Below are positions 1 through 9,290 of a stretch of 64,000 bases of DNA, one piece after another. Position numbers and translations under genes: made by a program. The notes under the pieces are model-generated. The model saw only the letters and a list, made by a program, of their open reading frames with translations, did not search any database and was not told the origin of the DNA. The first letter of the stretch is position 1; every line of letters begins with the position of its first letter. The DNA is taken from NCBI GenBank assembly GCA_947471745.1, contig CANJKZ010000092.1:1736001-1800000 (forward strand), given 5' to 3'. This stretch comes from Closterium sp. Naga37s-1. Taxonomy: Eukaryota; Streptophyta; Zygnematophyceae; Desmidiales; Closteriaceae.

Positions 1-268
1 CTGCTACTGCTTCTACTGCTGCTCCTGGCGTGGCCAGATGCAGCTCCAGGGCCGTCCGCGTGTGTCCCTCACGCCCCAGCAGCTTCGTGAGTGGTACGCC
101 AGTTGGGGTTGTCGGGGTGGCAGTAGTGGGAGTCGTCCTGGAGTGGGTAGTTCGGGAGTTTCTTGTAGTGGCCCGGTGCAGCAGCCGCGTCGTCTACGCG
201 AGGCTCTTTCGCCCCAGCAGCTTCGTGAGTGGTACGCTCAGAGTAGAGGGTCACTGAGTACTGCTCGC

Positions 269-370
269 TGCCCGTACGTCATTCGCACAGGTGGCCGGAC
301 TGGTCAGCCTTGCGGGACACGTGGTCACACAGAGTCCCACTGCTTCGCCCGTCTGGGCGATGCTTGGCGT
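269..370 (+). other. enlarged Gag zinc knuckle
   Basis: Codes C-PYVIR-(x8)-C-x4-H-x4-C. The second half matches the usual retroviral knuckle spacing CX4HX4C, but the first cysteine is 13 residues away instead of two. The same layout, with CX3H, recurs in minus-strand copies near 40,660-40,710 and 59,790-59,850. Role inferred: RNA binding by Gag. Confidence 0.7.
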
Positions 371-2179
371 ACAGAGTTTGGCGACGACGCTGAGCTCCCC
401 GACTGGGTGGAGCTGCTTAGGCAGAGGGCAGATATCTATGCTCTTGACTATGATGCTATCCTCACTGCCATGTATGCATTGTCTACTAGTGCTGAGAGTG
501 CCTGTCACCTGTGTGTGCCGCCTGACCCCGGTATCCAGTCTGCTGCTCTAGGTACTGGTGAGGCTGCTGCACTAGGTGCTCATGTGTCTGGTGCCCCAGG
601 TGCTGGTGAGGCTGCTGCTCTAGGTACTCGTGAGTCTGCGCCCTCTGGTACTGCGTCTACTGAGGCACTGCACACCTTCACACTGGACTCAGGCGCTTCC
701 CGCTGTTTCTTTCGTGACCGCACTGCCCTTGAGCAGCTTGCTCGGCCGGTTGCAGTCTCCCTCGCTGACCCCTCTGGGGGTCCGGTCATTGCGACCTCCT
801 CTACTGTTCTCCCTTGTCCTGCGGTCCCGTCGGGCACACTGTCAGGTCTCTACCTCCCCTCGTTCTCTACGAACTTGGTGGCGGGTAGTGCGCTCCAGGA
901 CGGGGGTGTCCACCAGTTCACCCCTGCCTACGAGCGCGTGACACACTGCACGTGTGCTCGGACGGGCCGTCACCTGGCTACCTTCACTCGGCAGCCGGGG
1001 TCGGACCTGTACACACTGACCACTGAGTCCCCTCAGGTAGCTGCGTCTGCGTCTGCTTCAGGTCAGCTGTCTGCCCCCTGCTCGTGTCGCTCTCTAGCAC
1101 ACGAGACCGTCCTCTGGCACCACCGCCTTGGTCACCCGTCAGTGCAGCGCCTTCGTGCCATGCACAAACGGTACCTTGTCTCTGGTCTTCCCCGGGTACT
1201 CCCTCCCCTCCCACCCTCGCCTGCTCCTCCCTGTCTTCCTTGTGTCGAGGGGCGGCAGCGCGCCGCTCCTCACTCCTCCTCGTTTCCCCCGACGACTGCT
1301 CCCTTGCAGACGCTCCACATAGACGTGTGGGGCCCAGCCCGCGTCCGTGGACAGGGTCAGGAGAGGTACTTCCTGATCGTTGTTGACGACTACTCGCGCT
1401 ACACCACGGTCTTCCCCTTGCGCACCAAGGGTGAGGTCCCTGATGTTTTGATCCCTTGGATCCGCGCTTCTCGTCTCCAGCTCAGCGAGCGGTTCCACTC
1501 GGACTTTCCTGTCTTGCGTCTGCACTCTGACAGAGGTGGTGAGTTCTCCTCCGACCTCTTGGCAGCCTACTGTGCGGAGCACGGCATCCGCCAGTCGTTC
1601 ACGCTTCCGGCCTCTCCACAGCAGAATGGGGTTGCTGAGCGCCGCATTGGCTTGGTCATGGAGGTCGCTCGTACCTCCTTGATCCATGCGGCTGCCCCCC
1701 ACTTTCTGTGGCCGTTTGCGGTCCGGTACGCTGCGCATCAGCTCAACCTCTGGCCCCGTGTCTCCTTGCCGGAGACCTCGCCCACACTGCTGTGGACGGG
1801 GGAGGTTGGCGATGCGTCGCGTTTCCGGGTCTGGGGATCTCGAGCCTTTGTCCGCGATACGTCCGCGGACAAGCTCTCCTCCCGCGCTGTTCCTTGTGTC
1901 TTCCTTGGCTTTGTCCCGGACGCGTCTGGTTGGCAGTTTTACCACGCCACCTCGCGCCGTGTCCTGCCCTCTCAGGACGTCACTTTTGACGAGTCGGTGC
2001 CCTACTACCGCCTCTTCCCCTACCGCACTGCCCCGCTCCCCCCCCCGCCTCTCTTCCTCGCGCCAGGTGCTGCTGTGGTAGACCCCCTCCCCCCTCAGGG
2101 TGCCGCTCCCTCAGGTGTGTCCCAGGTAGACCCGGTTGAGCCTGTCGAGGTAGTTGTCGACTCTCGTCCTGCTAGGGGT

Positions 2180-3430
2180 GCTGAGCCTGAGCGTGCGGAG
2201 CCTGGGGGTGCGGAGCCTGGGGTTGCGGAGACTGGGGGTGCTGAGCCTGGGGGTGCGGAGCCTGCGGGTGCTGAGTCTGGGGGTGCTGAGTCTGGAGGTG
2301 CTGAGCCTGGGAGTGCTACACCTGGAGGAGCTCTCTCCTCACAGCAGCTGCGTGAGTGGTACTTACAGTACTGCAGCCTCAGGAGAGGGGCTTCTGAAGC
2401 TAGGAGTGCTGCTGGAGCTGGTGCTAGTACTTCTCCTCCTAGGCGGGAGCTGCCCTCTCCCCAGCGGCTCCGAGAGTGGTACGCTCGGCGCTGCAGTCTC
2501 CGGAGTGGCGCTCCTAGTGTCGCGGACCCTGGTGCTGGAGGTGCTGCTGCTGCTGGCGGTGCTGCTGGCGCTACTGGAGGTGCTGCTGGTGCTGGAGCTG
2601 CTGGAGGTGCTGCTGCTGGCGGTGCTGCTGGCGCTGCTGGAGGTGCTACTGGTGCTGGAGCTGCTGGAGCTGCTGGAGGTGCTGCTGCTGCTGGTGGTGC
2701 TGCTGGTGCTGCTGGAGCTGCTGGAGGTGCTGGTGCTGCTGACGCTGCTGGAGGTGCTGCTGGTGCTGGTGCTGCTGGAGCTGCTGGAGGTGCTGCTACT
2801 ACTGGAGGTGCTGCTGGTGCTGCTGACGCTGCTGGAGGTGCTGCTGGTGCTGGTGCTGCTGGAGCTGCTGGAGGTGCTGCTACTGCTGGAGGTGCTGCCT
2901 CCGGAGTGGTTCTGCTGGAGCTGGAGCTGCTGGAGCGGCTGGTCCCGGAGGTGCTCGTACTGGAGGTACTGGAGCTGCTGGGGCTGGAGGTACTGCTGAA
3001 GCTGCTGGAGGTGCTGGTGCTACTGCTGCTGGAGTTGCTGGCGGTACTGGAGCTGCTGGAGCTGGAGGTGCTGCTAGAGCTGGAGCTGCTGGCGGTACTG
3101 CTGGAGCTACTGGAGGTGCTGGTGCTGCTGGAGCAGGAGCTGTTGGCGGTACTGGAGCTACTGGAGCTGGAGGTGCTGCTGGAGCTGGAGCTGCTGGAGG
3201 TGCAGCTGGAGCTGGAGCTACTGGAGCCACTAGTCCCGGAGGTGCTCGTAGTGGAGGTACTGGAGCTGCTGGGGCTGGAGCTTTTGCTGATGGAGGTGCT
3301 GCTGGAGCTCGAGCTGCTGGAGGTCCTGGAGCTGGTGGTGCTGCAGGAGTTGGAGCTGGAGACCCTGGAGCTGGGGGTAATGGTGCTGTCTGTGCTGGTT
3401 CTGGAGGCGCTGCGCGGCCGCGGCCGTACT
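2180..3430 (+). repeat. Gly/Ala-coding repeat in integrase-RT linker
   Basis: Degenerate tandem repeats: first about 15-30-bp GGTGCTGAGCCTGGG-type units, then GCTGGAGGTGCT-type units for nearly 900 bp. They code a low-complexity linker between integrase and RT. Units slip easily, which fits the frame change near 2890. Equivalent linkers lie at 38,200-38,870, 47,440-48,140 and 52,380-53,220. Confidence 0.85.
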
Positions 3431-3529
3431 TCGTTCCGCTCCTTCAGCAGGTTCTTGGTCTCCCGCCCTCTACTGGTCCTACTCCTCCCTTCCTGTGTCC
3501 TTTGCCTGACCAGTCGCAGTCGCAGTTAC

Positions 3530-3760
3530 TGTTAAAGTTATATTTAATATATCCTGCTTGCTGTAGTTACTAAAGTGTAGTTATCTGATTGTTTGCTTGG
3601 TGGTGCACCTGTTTGTTTGCTATATGTACCTTTGGTCCTATAGTGAACCCAACCATTCTCTCTCTCGCTTGGCACAAACTACTCGACACCCGTTCGGCCT
3701 CGGCTACTAAGCCTAGGCCCTTAGTTAAACCAAATTACTCGTTAAGTTAGTCTCGTAACA
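3530..3760 (+). repeat. 5' LTR of N1
   Basis: Starts TGTTAAAG and ends CGTAACA. I count about six differences by eye from the copy at 5822-6052. Shares blocks GGTGGTGCACCT, GCTATATGTACCT and CTAGGCTACTAAGC with the N2 LTR. Confidence 0.93.
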
Positions 3761-3772
3761 TGGTATAGAGCG
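3761..3772 (+). other. primer binding site of N1
   Basis: TGGTATAGAGCG directly follows the LTR. It is a variant of the initiator-Met tRNA complement TGGTATCAGAGC used by plant copia elements. Confidence 0.75.
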
Positions 3773-4439
3773 ATTAAAATCCTGACCTAAGTTAATAGGC
3801 CCACCCATTCGCGGCACGGCGCTCGCTGCGACGGGCGCGGCGGCGAGCTGGCCGCGTTTCCCTCGTTGCCAGCCCGTCGTTTTTTCCCTCGTCGCCTGCC
3901 CGTCGCCAGCCCGTCGCGTTTTCCCCCGTCGCCAGCCCGTCGCGTTTCCCCCGTCGCCAGCCCATCGCGTTTCCCTCGTCGTCAGCCCGTCGATTTTCCC
4001 CCCCGTCACCACCTCTGCCCGCGCCTACGCCTGCCGCCGAGTTTGCGCGAGAGTGGGGAAAGGGGGGGGGGGCGGCATCGGGAATGAAGGGGACGGCGTC
4101 CGTGGCGGTCGTCGCGGCCCTTCCCCCCCCGTCCCGTTTTCTTCCCTCCCGTCGCCTCGCTCCGCCCGTCGCACTCCCCCGACCCCCTGCCCGTCACCCA
4201 CCCCGTCGCGACTGTTCGCGTGTGCAGCGGCGGTCGCTGTGGGTGGGAGAGGGAGGAGGGGAAGGGATTGGCGGCGGAACTCTGTGGGGGGGAGTGGAAA
4301 AGGGGGAAGGGAGTGGCGGCGGAACACCAGCGATCACCGCCAGCGCACCGGCGATCGCACCAGCTCTTGCGCGCCTCCTACCGTCAGATCCTGCCCAGCC
4401 TGTAGCCCGTCTGCAGCTCGTCCCACCCGTCGCGCCCCA

Positions 4440-5105
4440 TCAGCACCAGGCACCAGCACCAGCGCCAGCCGCCAGCACCAGCACCGGCACCAGCGCCGTC
4501 ATGCCAGCACCAGGCACCAGCACCAGCGCCAGCCGCCAGCACCAGGCACCAGTACCAGCGCCAGCCACCAGGCCCCGGCACCAGGCACCAGCACCAGGGC
4601 CAGCCGCCAGCACCAGCACCAGCTCCAGGGCCAGCCGCCAGCACCAGCACCAGCACCAGCTCCAGGGCCAGCCGCCAGCACCAGCACCAGCTCCAGGGCC
4701 AGCCGCCAGCACCAGCACCAGCTCCAGGGCCAGCCGCCAGCACCAGCACCAGCTCCAGGGCCAGCCGCCAGCACCAGCACCAGCTCCAGGGCCAGCCGCC
4801 AGCACCAGCACCAGCTCCAGGGCCAGCCGCCAGCACCAGCACCAGCTCCAGGGCCAGCCGCCAGCACCAGCACCAGCACCAGGGCCAGCCGCCAGCACCA
4901 GCACCAGCTCCAGGGCCAGCCGCCAGCACCAGCACCAGCTCCAGGGCCAGCCGCCAGCACCAGCACCAGCTCCAGGGCCAGTCGCCAGCACCAGCACCAG
5001 CTCCAGGGCCAGCCGCCAGCACCAGCACCAGGGCCAGCCGCCAGCACCAGCACCAGCTCCAGGGCCAGCCGCCAGCACCAGCACCAGCTCCAGGGCCAGC
5101 CGCCA
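4440..5105 (+). repeat. 31-bp minisatellite inside N1
   Basis: About 20 copies of a 31-bp unit built from CAGCACCAGC, CAGCTCCAGG and GCCAGCCGC. Since 31 is not a multiple of three, each frame cycles through all phases; long frames are open on both strands. No protein role is likely. Confidence 0.9.
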
Positions 5106-5300
5106 GCAGAGAACCCCGCCAGCAGAGAACCCCACCAGCAGAGAACCCCACCAGCAGAGAACCCCGCCAGCAGAGAACCCCGCCAGCAGAGAACCCCGCC
5201 AGCAGAGAACCCCGCCAGCAGAGAACCCCGCCAGCAGAGAACCCCGCCAGCAGAGAACCCCGCCAGTAGAGAACCCCGCCAGCAGAGAACCCCGCCAGCA
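5105..5300 (+). repeat. 16-bp minisatellite inside N1
   Basis: About 12 near-perfect copies of CAGCAGAGAACCCCGC. The same words (CCAGCAGAGA, CCCCGCCAGCAG) dominate the N2 repeat at 35,900-36,370. Confidence 0.9.
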
Positions 5301-5821
5301 GAGCACCACCCTCTGCCCTGCCTCTCCCCTCCCGCGGCTGCTACTGTGGGGGGTAGGTGGCGGGAGCGGGGGGGTGGGAGGGCTGGCTACAGTGTGAAGG
5401 ACAGGGCAGAGAAAACTGTGGGTTGGGCAGGGTGTGGAGGAAGGAAGGGAGGGAGGGGGTGCGGTTCCAGGGGGTGGCTGAAATGGGGGGTGAGGTTGAA
5501 GGAGGGTGGTTGATTGGGGGTGGGGATGTGGGGGTTAGTAAGAGGGGACGCTGCGGCCACCCCCCCACCTCCTCTCCTCATCCCCCACTCAACCCCCCTT
5601 TCGTAAAAGGGGGTTAGTAAGAGGGGACGCCGCGGCCACCCCCCCACCTCCTCTCCTCATCACTCACTCACCTCCTCCTGTATTCTTATCTCCTCTTCTC
5701 TCCTCTCTCCCTCTCGCCGCCTCCCCCCACGTACCCCTCTGCCGTCTCCCGCCGTGCCTGCTCTATCCCTTCAGGGGGTGTTGACTGCACTAGTTATTAC
5801 TGCAAGCAGGCTAAGGGGGTG

Positions 5822-6052
5822 TGTTAAAGTTATATTTAATATATCATGCTTGCTGTAGTTACTAAAGTGTAGTTATCTGATTGTTTGCTTGGTGGTGCAC
5901 CTGTTTGTTTGCTATATGTACCTTTGGTCCTATAGTGAACCCAACCATTCTCTCTCTCGCTTGGCACGAACTACTCGACACCCGTTTGGCCTAGGCTACT
6001 AAGCCTAGGCCCTTAGTTAAACCAAGTTAGTCGTTAAGTTAGTCTCGTAACA
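5822..6052 (+). repeat. 3' LTR of N1
   Basis: Preceded by AAGGGGGTG (polypurine tract) and followed by the duplicated GTTAC. Confidence 0.93.
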
Positions 6053-8166
6053 GTTACAGCCCGCCTCCTCACTGCCTGGTCCTTCTCCTTACACTGGGCC
6101 GACCGGAGGTCTTGCTGAGCGTCGTGAGCCTGCGTCTCGCCCTGCGTCGCCTGTTCGCTCTGGTCGCACTAGTCGTCGTGTTCCGCGTCCGCGTCCTTTT
6201 CCTGTCCCCGGCACACACCAGATGGCACTTCGTCCTTCCTCTGTTCCACTCCGTGTCCCTCTGCCGTCTCCTCCTGCGTCCTCCCTTGCTGACGGTCCGG
6301 ACCCCGAGTCTGACTCCCTTTGTGCTGCCAGCCCCACCGTCACGCGTATGCTAGCTACTGTTGTCACCGACCCTTCCTTTGAGTCCACTGCTGCGTCTGC
6401 CTTAGTTGCTGAGCTTGTCAACTTTGCTGCTCGCTGTCGTCTAGACTACGCCGCTGGCCTTGTTGCTGAGTCAGAGTATGTCTGTCCTCCGTCCGTAGGG
6501 GGTGAGTGTGCTCTTGGCACGGACGTTCTTGAGGACAGGCAGGAGGACTTTGAGTGCTTTGCAGCTGCTGTACCTCATCTCGTGTCCATGCTGATTGCAC
6601 CTGAGGGAGACCCGGATGCACCAGACATCCCGACCCCGCGCTCTTACGCAGAGGCAATAGAGGGTCCCTACTCCTCTCAGTGGCAGTCAACCATGGATGC
6701 AGAGATGGCATCCTGGAAGTCCACATGCACTTACGTCGACGAGGTTCCCCCACCTGGGGCGAACATCGTCAGTGGCATGTGGATTTTCAGGGTGAAGCGG
6801 CCGCCGGGTTCTCCGCCTGTCTTCAAGGCGCGTTACGTTGCACGAGGCTTCAGTAAGCGACAGGGAGTTGACTTCTTCCAGACCTTCTCCCCTACCCCGA
6901 AGATGACCACTCTTCGGGTGCTGCTGCACGTCGCCGCTCACATGACTACGAGCTTCACTCTCTTAACTTCAGCACTGCTTTCCTATAGGGCAGCCTGCAC
7001 GAGGAGATCTGGCTGCGCCGCCCACCTGGCTTCACTGGGTCGTTTCCTGCAGGTACCCAGTGGAGCCTCCGGCGGCCACTCTACGGTGTCCGCCAGGCGC
7101 CTCGCGAGTGGCACGACACACTGAGGACGACTCTTGCGGCTCTTGGGTTTGCTCCTTCTACTGCTGACCTGTCGCTTTTTCTACGCACCGACACTTCGCT
7201 GCCGCCGTTCTACATCCTCGTGTACGTCGACGACTTGGTCTTTGCCACTGCTGACACTGCTGGACTGGCCCACGTGAGGTCGGAGCTGCAGAAGAGACAC
7301 ACGTGCACAGACCTAGGTGAACTGCGTAGCTATCTTGGCTTGCATATCACCCGGGACAGAGCACGGCGCACCATCACCCTGAATCAGTCACACATGGTGC
7401 AGCAGGTCCTTCAGCGCTTCGACTTCCAGTACTCCTCGCCACAGTCCTTTCCTCTACCTACCGGCCACTCGCTCTCTGCTCTGCCTTCAGATGAGTCCGT
7501 AGAGCCGAATGGCCCGTATCCAGAGCTTGTGGGCTGCCTCATGTACCTGATGACCTGCACTCGACCTGACCTTGCTTACCCTCTTAGCATCCTGGCACGC
7601 TACGTTGCGCCCGGGAGACACCGACCAGAGCACTGGAAGGCCGCTAAGAGGGTGATGCACTACTTGTGCAGTACGTCGGGCATGGGGCTCGTGCTTGGAG
7701 GACGGGGTCCAGTTGTTCTCACTGGTCACGCAGACCCTTCTTGGGTTGACGAATTGGCTCCGGTTCTGTTTCGTGGCGGTCTACCCGCTCGTCTTCTGTT
7801 CTCAGCTCCAGTTGTGAGGCTGAGATCTACGCAGGGGCCATGGCTGCACAGGAGTTACGCTGGCTCACCTACCTGCTGACCGACTTGGGAGAGCCGCCTC
7901 GTTCTCCTCCAGTTCTATACGTCGACAACAAGGCGATGATTGCCTTGTGTCAGGAGCACAGACTAGAGCACTGAACGAAGCACATAGCTCTGCGCTACTT
8001 CCTTGCTCGAGAGTTGAAGCAGCGTGGTTAGCTTCGTCTTGTTTACGTGGCCTCTCAGGCCAACACTGCTGATGTCTTCACCAAGGCACTTCTGCCTTGT
8101 GATCATCAGCGTTTCTGTACTGTTTTAGGCCTTGTGCCTACTTGGCCTCACTTGCTCACTTCTTGA
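6053..8166 (+). pseudogene. copia RT-RNase H of element 1
   Basis: Continues the polyprotein after N1. It carries the RT start (WIFRVKRPPGS, ARGFS), the catalytic YVDD at about 7222-7233, and RNase H (RPDLAYPLS, DNKA, ADASW-type). It is broken by a 1-nt slip near 6940, a TAG at 6997-6999 where the copy at 44448-50226 has CAG, a loss of about 40 bp near 7750 in RNase H, and a TGA near 7972. It would copy RNA to DNA and remove RNA, but is dead here. It ends with the family C-terminus PHLLTS and TGA. Confidence 0.88.
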
Positions 8167-8273
8167 CTTTGCTTGTACTGTGATCTATATACTTATACCT
8201 GCGTGCTTACGCTTACTAGATTGTGATAACTGTACTGCTTGTTCTCCTTTATATATAACTCTGCATGTGAACT

Positions 8274-8365
8274 GGCCTTGTGGCCATTTGTTTGTGCTCA
8301 GAATGTGTGGTGACTTCGTGATCCACCCTGAGCTTGCTTTGCCTTTCTTGATTGGTCTTGTGACC
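8274..8365 (+). promoter_or_regulatory. paired TTGT-loop hairpins in 3' UTR
   Basis: GGCCTTGTGGCC (8274-8285) and GGTCTTGTGACC (8354-8365) are perfect 4-bp stems around TTGT. They recur in the same place, between RNase H stop and LTR, in both copia clades. The role is unknown; the position suggests a cis-acting RNA signal. Confidence 0.5.
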
Positions 8366-8397
8366 TCTTGTTCTCCCCCACTTTGCCTATGGGGGTG

Positions 8398-8528
8398 TGT
8401 CAAGCATATATGCTGCTTATTGTGTAGGCTGTAGTGGGGTAGCGCATATGGGGTACAACATAAATTAGGGTTTGCTACTTGTACCCTTCCTGCTGCTAGT
8501 TCATTCATTCCTGTTCATTATTCTGACA
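8398..8528 (+). repeat. 3' LTR of copia element 1
   Basis: 131 bp from TGTCAAGC to TTCTGACA, preceded by the PPT. It contains the clade I core GTAGGCTGTAGTGGGG and a GGGTACAAC block. Confidence 0.9.
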
Positions 8529-8867
8529 CAAGCAAGTGAGGCAGAGTAGGCACAAGGCCTAGAGAGTGCAGAAACGCTGATGATCACCAGACACAAGGGC
8601 CTTGGTGAAGATATCAGTAGTGTTGGCCCGACAGGCCACGTAAGCAAGGCGAAGCTGACCACGCTGCTGCAACTCTCGAGCGAAAAGGAACGAAGAGCAA
8701 TGTGCTTCATTCTTTGCTCCAGTCTCTGCTCCCGACACAAGGCAATCGTGGCCTTGTTGTCGACGTACAGAACCGGAGGAGAACGAGGCCGCTTACCCAA
8801 GTCGGTGAGCAGGTAGGTCAGCCAGCGAACTCCTGTGTAGCCAAAGCCCCAGCCTAGATCTCGGCCT
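8529..8867 (-). pseudogene. copia RNase H C-terminal fragment (element 2)
   Basis: On the minus strand it reads PPVLYVDNKATIALCREQR, the RNase H region with DNKA, then LTWPVGPTLL in a shifted frame and the ALGLVP-type end. It joins the fragment beginning at 10718 once the inserted element is removed. At least one frameshift is visible near 8690 (GCGAAAAGGAACG in place of the usual GCAAGGAAGTAG). Non-functional. Confidence 0.75.
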
Positions 8868-8997
8868 TGTCAAATTGCATTTGTTATCTCTAGGCTGTAG
8901 TGGGGCATACTCTAAGGAGTACAACACTTTAGGGTTAGGTAGTACTTGTACTCATCCTTGCTAGCTAGTCCACCTTTCCTACGTTCTATTTATGACA
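8868..8997 (+). repeat. 5' LTR of element 3
   Basis: TGTCAAAT to TATGACA, followed by PBS TGGTATTCAGAGCGGG, an initiator-Met-type site with one extra T. About seven differences from the 3' copy, by eye. Confidence 0.9.
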
Positions 8998-9044
8998 TGG
9001 TATTCAGAGCGGGTCCATCCTCCGTAGGACCGCTCCGTTAGGGC

Positions 9045-9285
9045 CCACCGCTAGCTTAGACCTGCCCAAACTGCCTGAACTGCCCGTACTGCCCTGCCCG
9101 TACGGCCCTGCCCGAACTGCCCGTACTGCCCTGCCCTGCCTGCGCTGCCCCACGCGCTCTGCCCTGCCCGTCGCACTGCCCGCTTGCTGCCTAGCGTGAG
9201 ACACGCACGCTGCCCTGCTCGCGCCCGGCTCACGCTGCTTGCACGCGCACTGCCCGAGGCCTATGCGCCCTGACTGCACGCTGCC
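9045..9285 (+). repeat. CTGCCC-rich leader array of element 3
   Basis: Low-complexity CTGCCC, CTGCCCTG and CCCGTACG-type words between PBS and coding sequence. Same position and word type as the leaders of the copias at 33394-42698 and 50244-61552. Confidence 0.8.
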
Positions 9286-9290
9286 CATCT

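Larger units (their letters stand above)
38..3529 (+). pseudogene. copia gag(C-term)-protease-integrase-linker
   Basis: Polyprotein fragment with, in order: two QQLREWY motifs (residues 14-20 and 60-66), a zinc knuckle of form C-x13-C-x4-H-x4-C from about residue 78, the aspartic protease DSGAS near residue 217, a GAG-pre-integrase HHRLGHPS stretch, and an integrase core with HIDVWGP, LHSDRGGEF and NGVAERR giving the D,D,E triad (about residues 426-570). An Ala/Gly/Glu-rich linker follows, first GGAEP repeats, then GGA/GAA repeats. The reading stays open from before the window, so the first Met is not the true start. Near 2890 it slips into the wrong frame of the GCTGGA-type repeat (Leu/Glu-rich); the Gly/Ala-rich frame continues one frame over as far as a RPRPYFVPLL motif shared with the other clade I copies. 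The protein would process itself, form particles and integrate cDNA. This copy is broken. Confidence 0.9.
3530..6052 (+). mobile_element. pol-less LTR retrotransposon with minisatellites (N1)
   Basis: A 2523-bp element with two 231-bp LTRs, a PBS directly after the first and a purine-rich tract before the second. It is flanked by GTTAC on both sides, inside copia 1. No protease, integrase or RT is coded. The inside holds GC-rich CCGTCGCC-type leader repeats (about 3830-4200), a 31-bp and a 16-bp minisatellite, and two direct copies of a CCTCCTCTCCTCATC segment near 5565-5670. Long frames here are by-products of repeats. It must be mobilised by enzymes of another element. A relative (N2) lies at 34878-37047. 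Confidence 0.92.
1..8528 (+). mobile_element. Ty1/copia clade I element 1, 5' end outside window
   Basis: Autonomous-type copia retrotransposon read left to right: end of Gag, protease, integrase, linker, then RT and RNase H, a 3' untranslated tail, a PPT (TATGGGGGTG) and a 131-bp 3' LTR. The pol reading is cut by a pol-less LTR element at 3530-6052, whose 5-bp duplication GTTAC lies at 3525-3529 and 6053-6057. The right end abuts the minus-strand RNase H of another copia (element 2), so element 1 probably jumped into element 2. Its 5' LTR, PBS and Gag start lie left of the window. Confidence 0.93.

Noticed and set aside
2154-2999. Leu/Val/Glu-rich frame as a separate gene
   Set aside because: It is the shifted reading of the Gly/Ala linker of copia element 1.
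4053-5513. Long plus-strand frames over the N1 minisatellites (486 and 437 codons)
   Set aside because: Open only because the 31-bp and 16-bp repeats lack stops in any frame; minus-strand frames are open too and no domain is seen.
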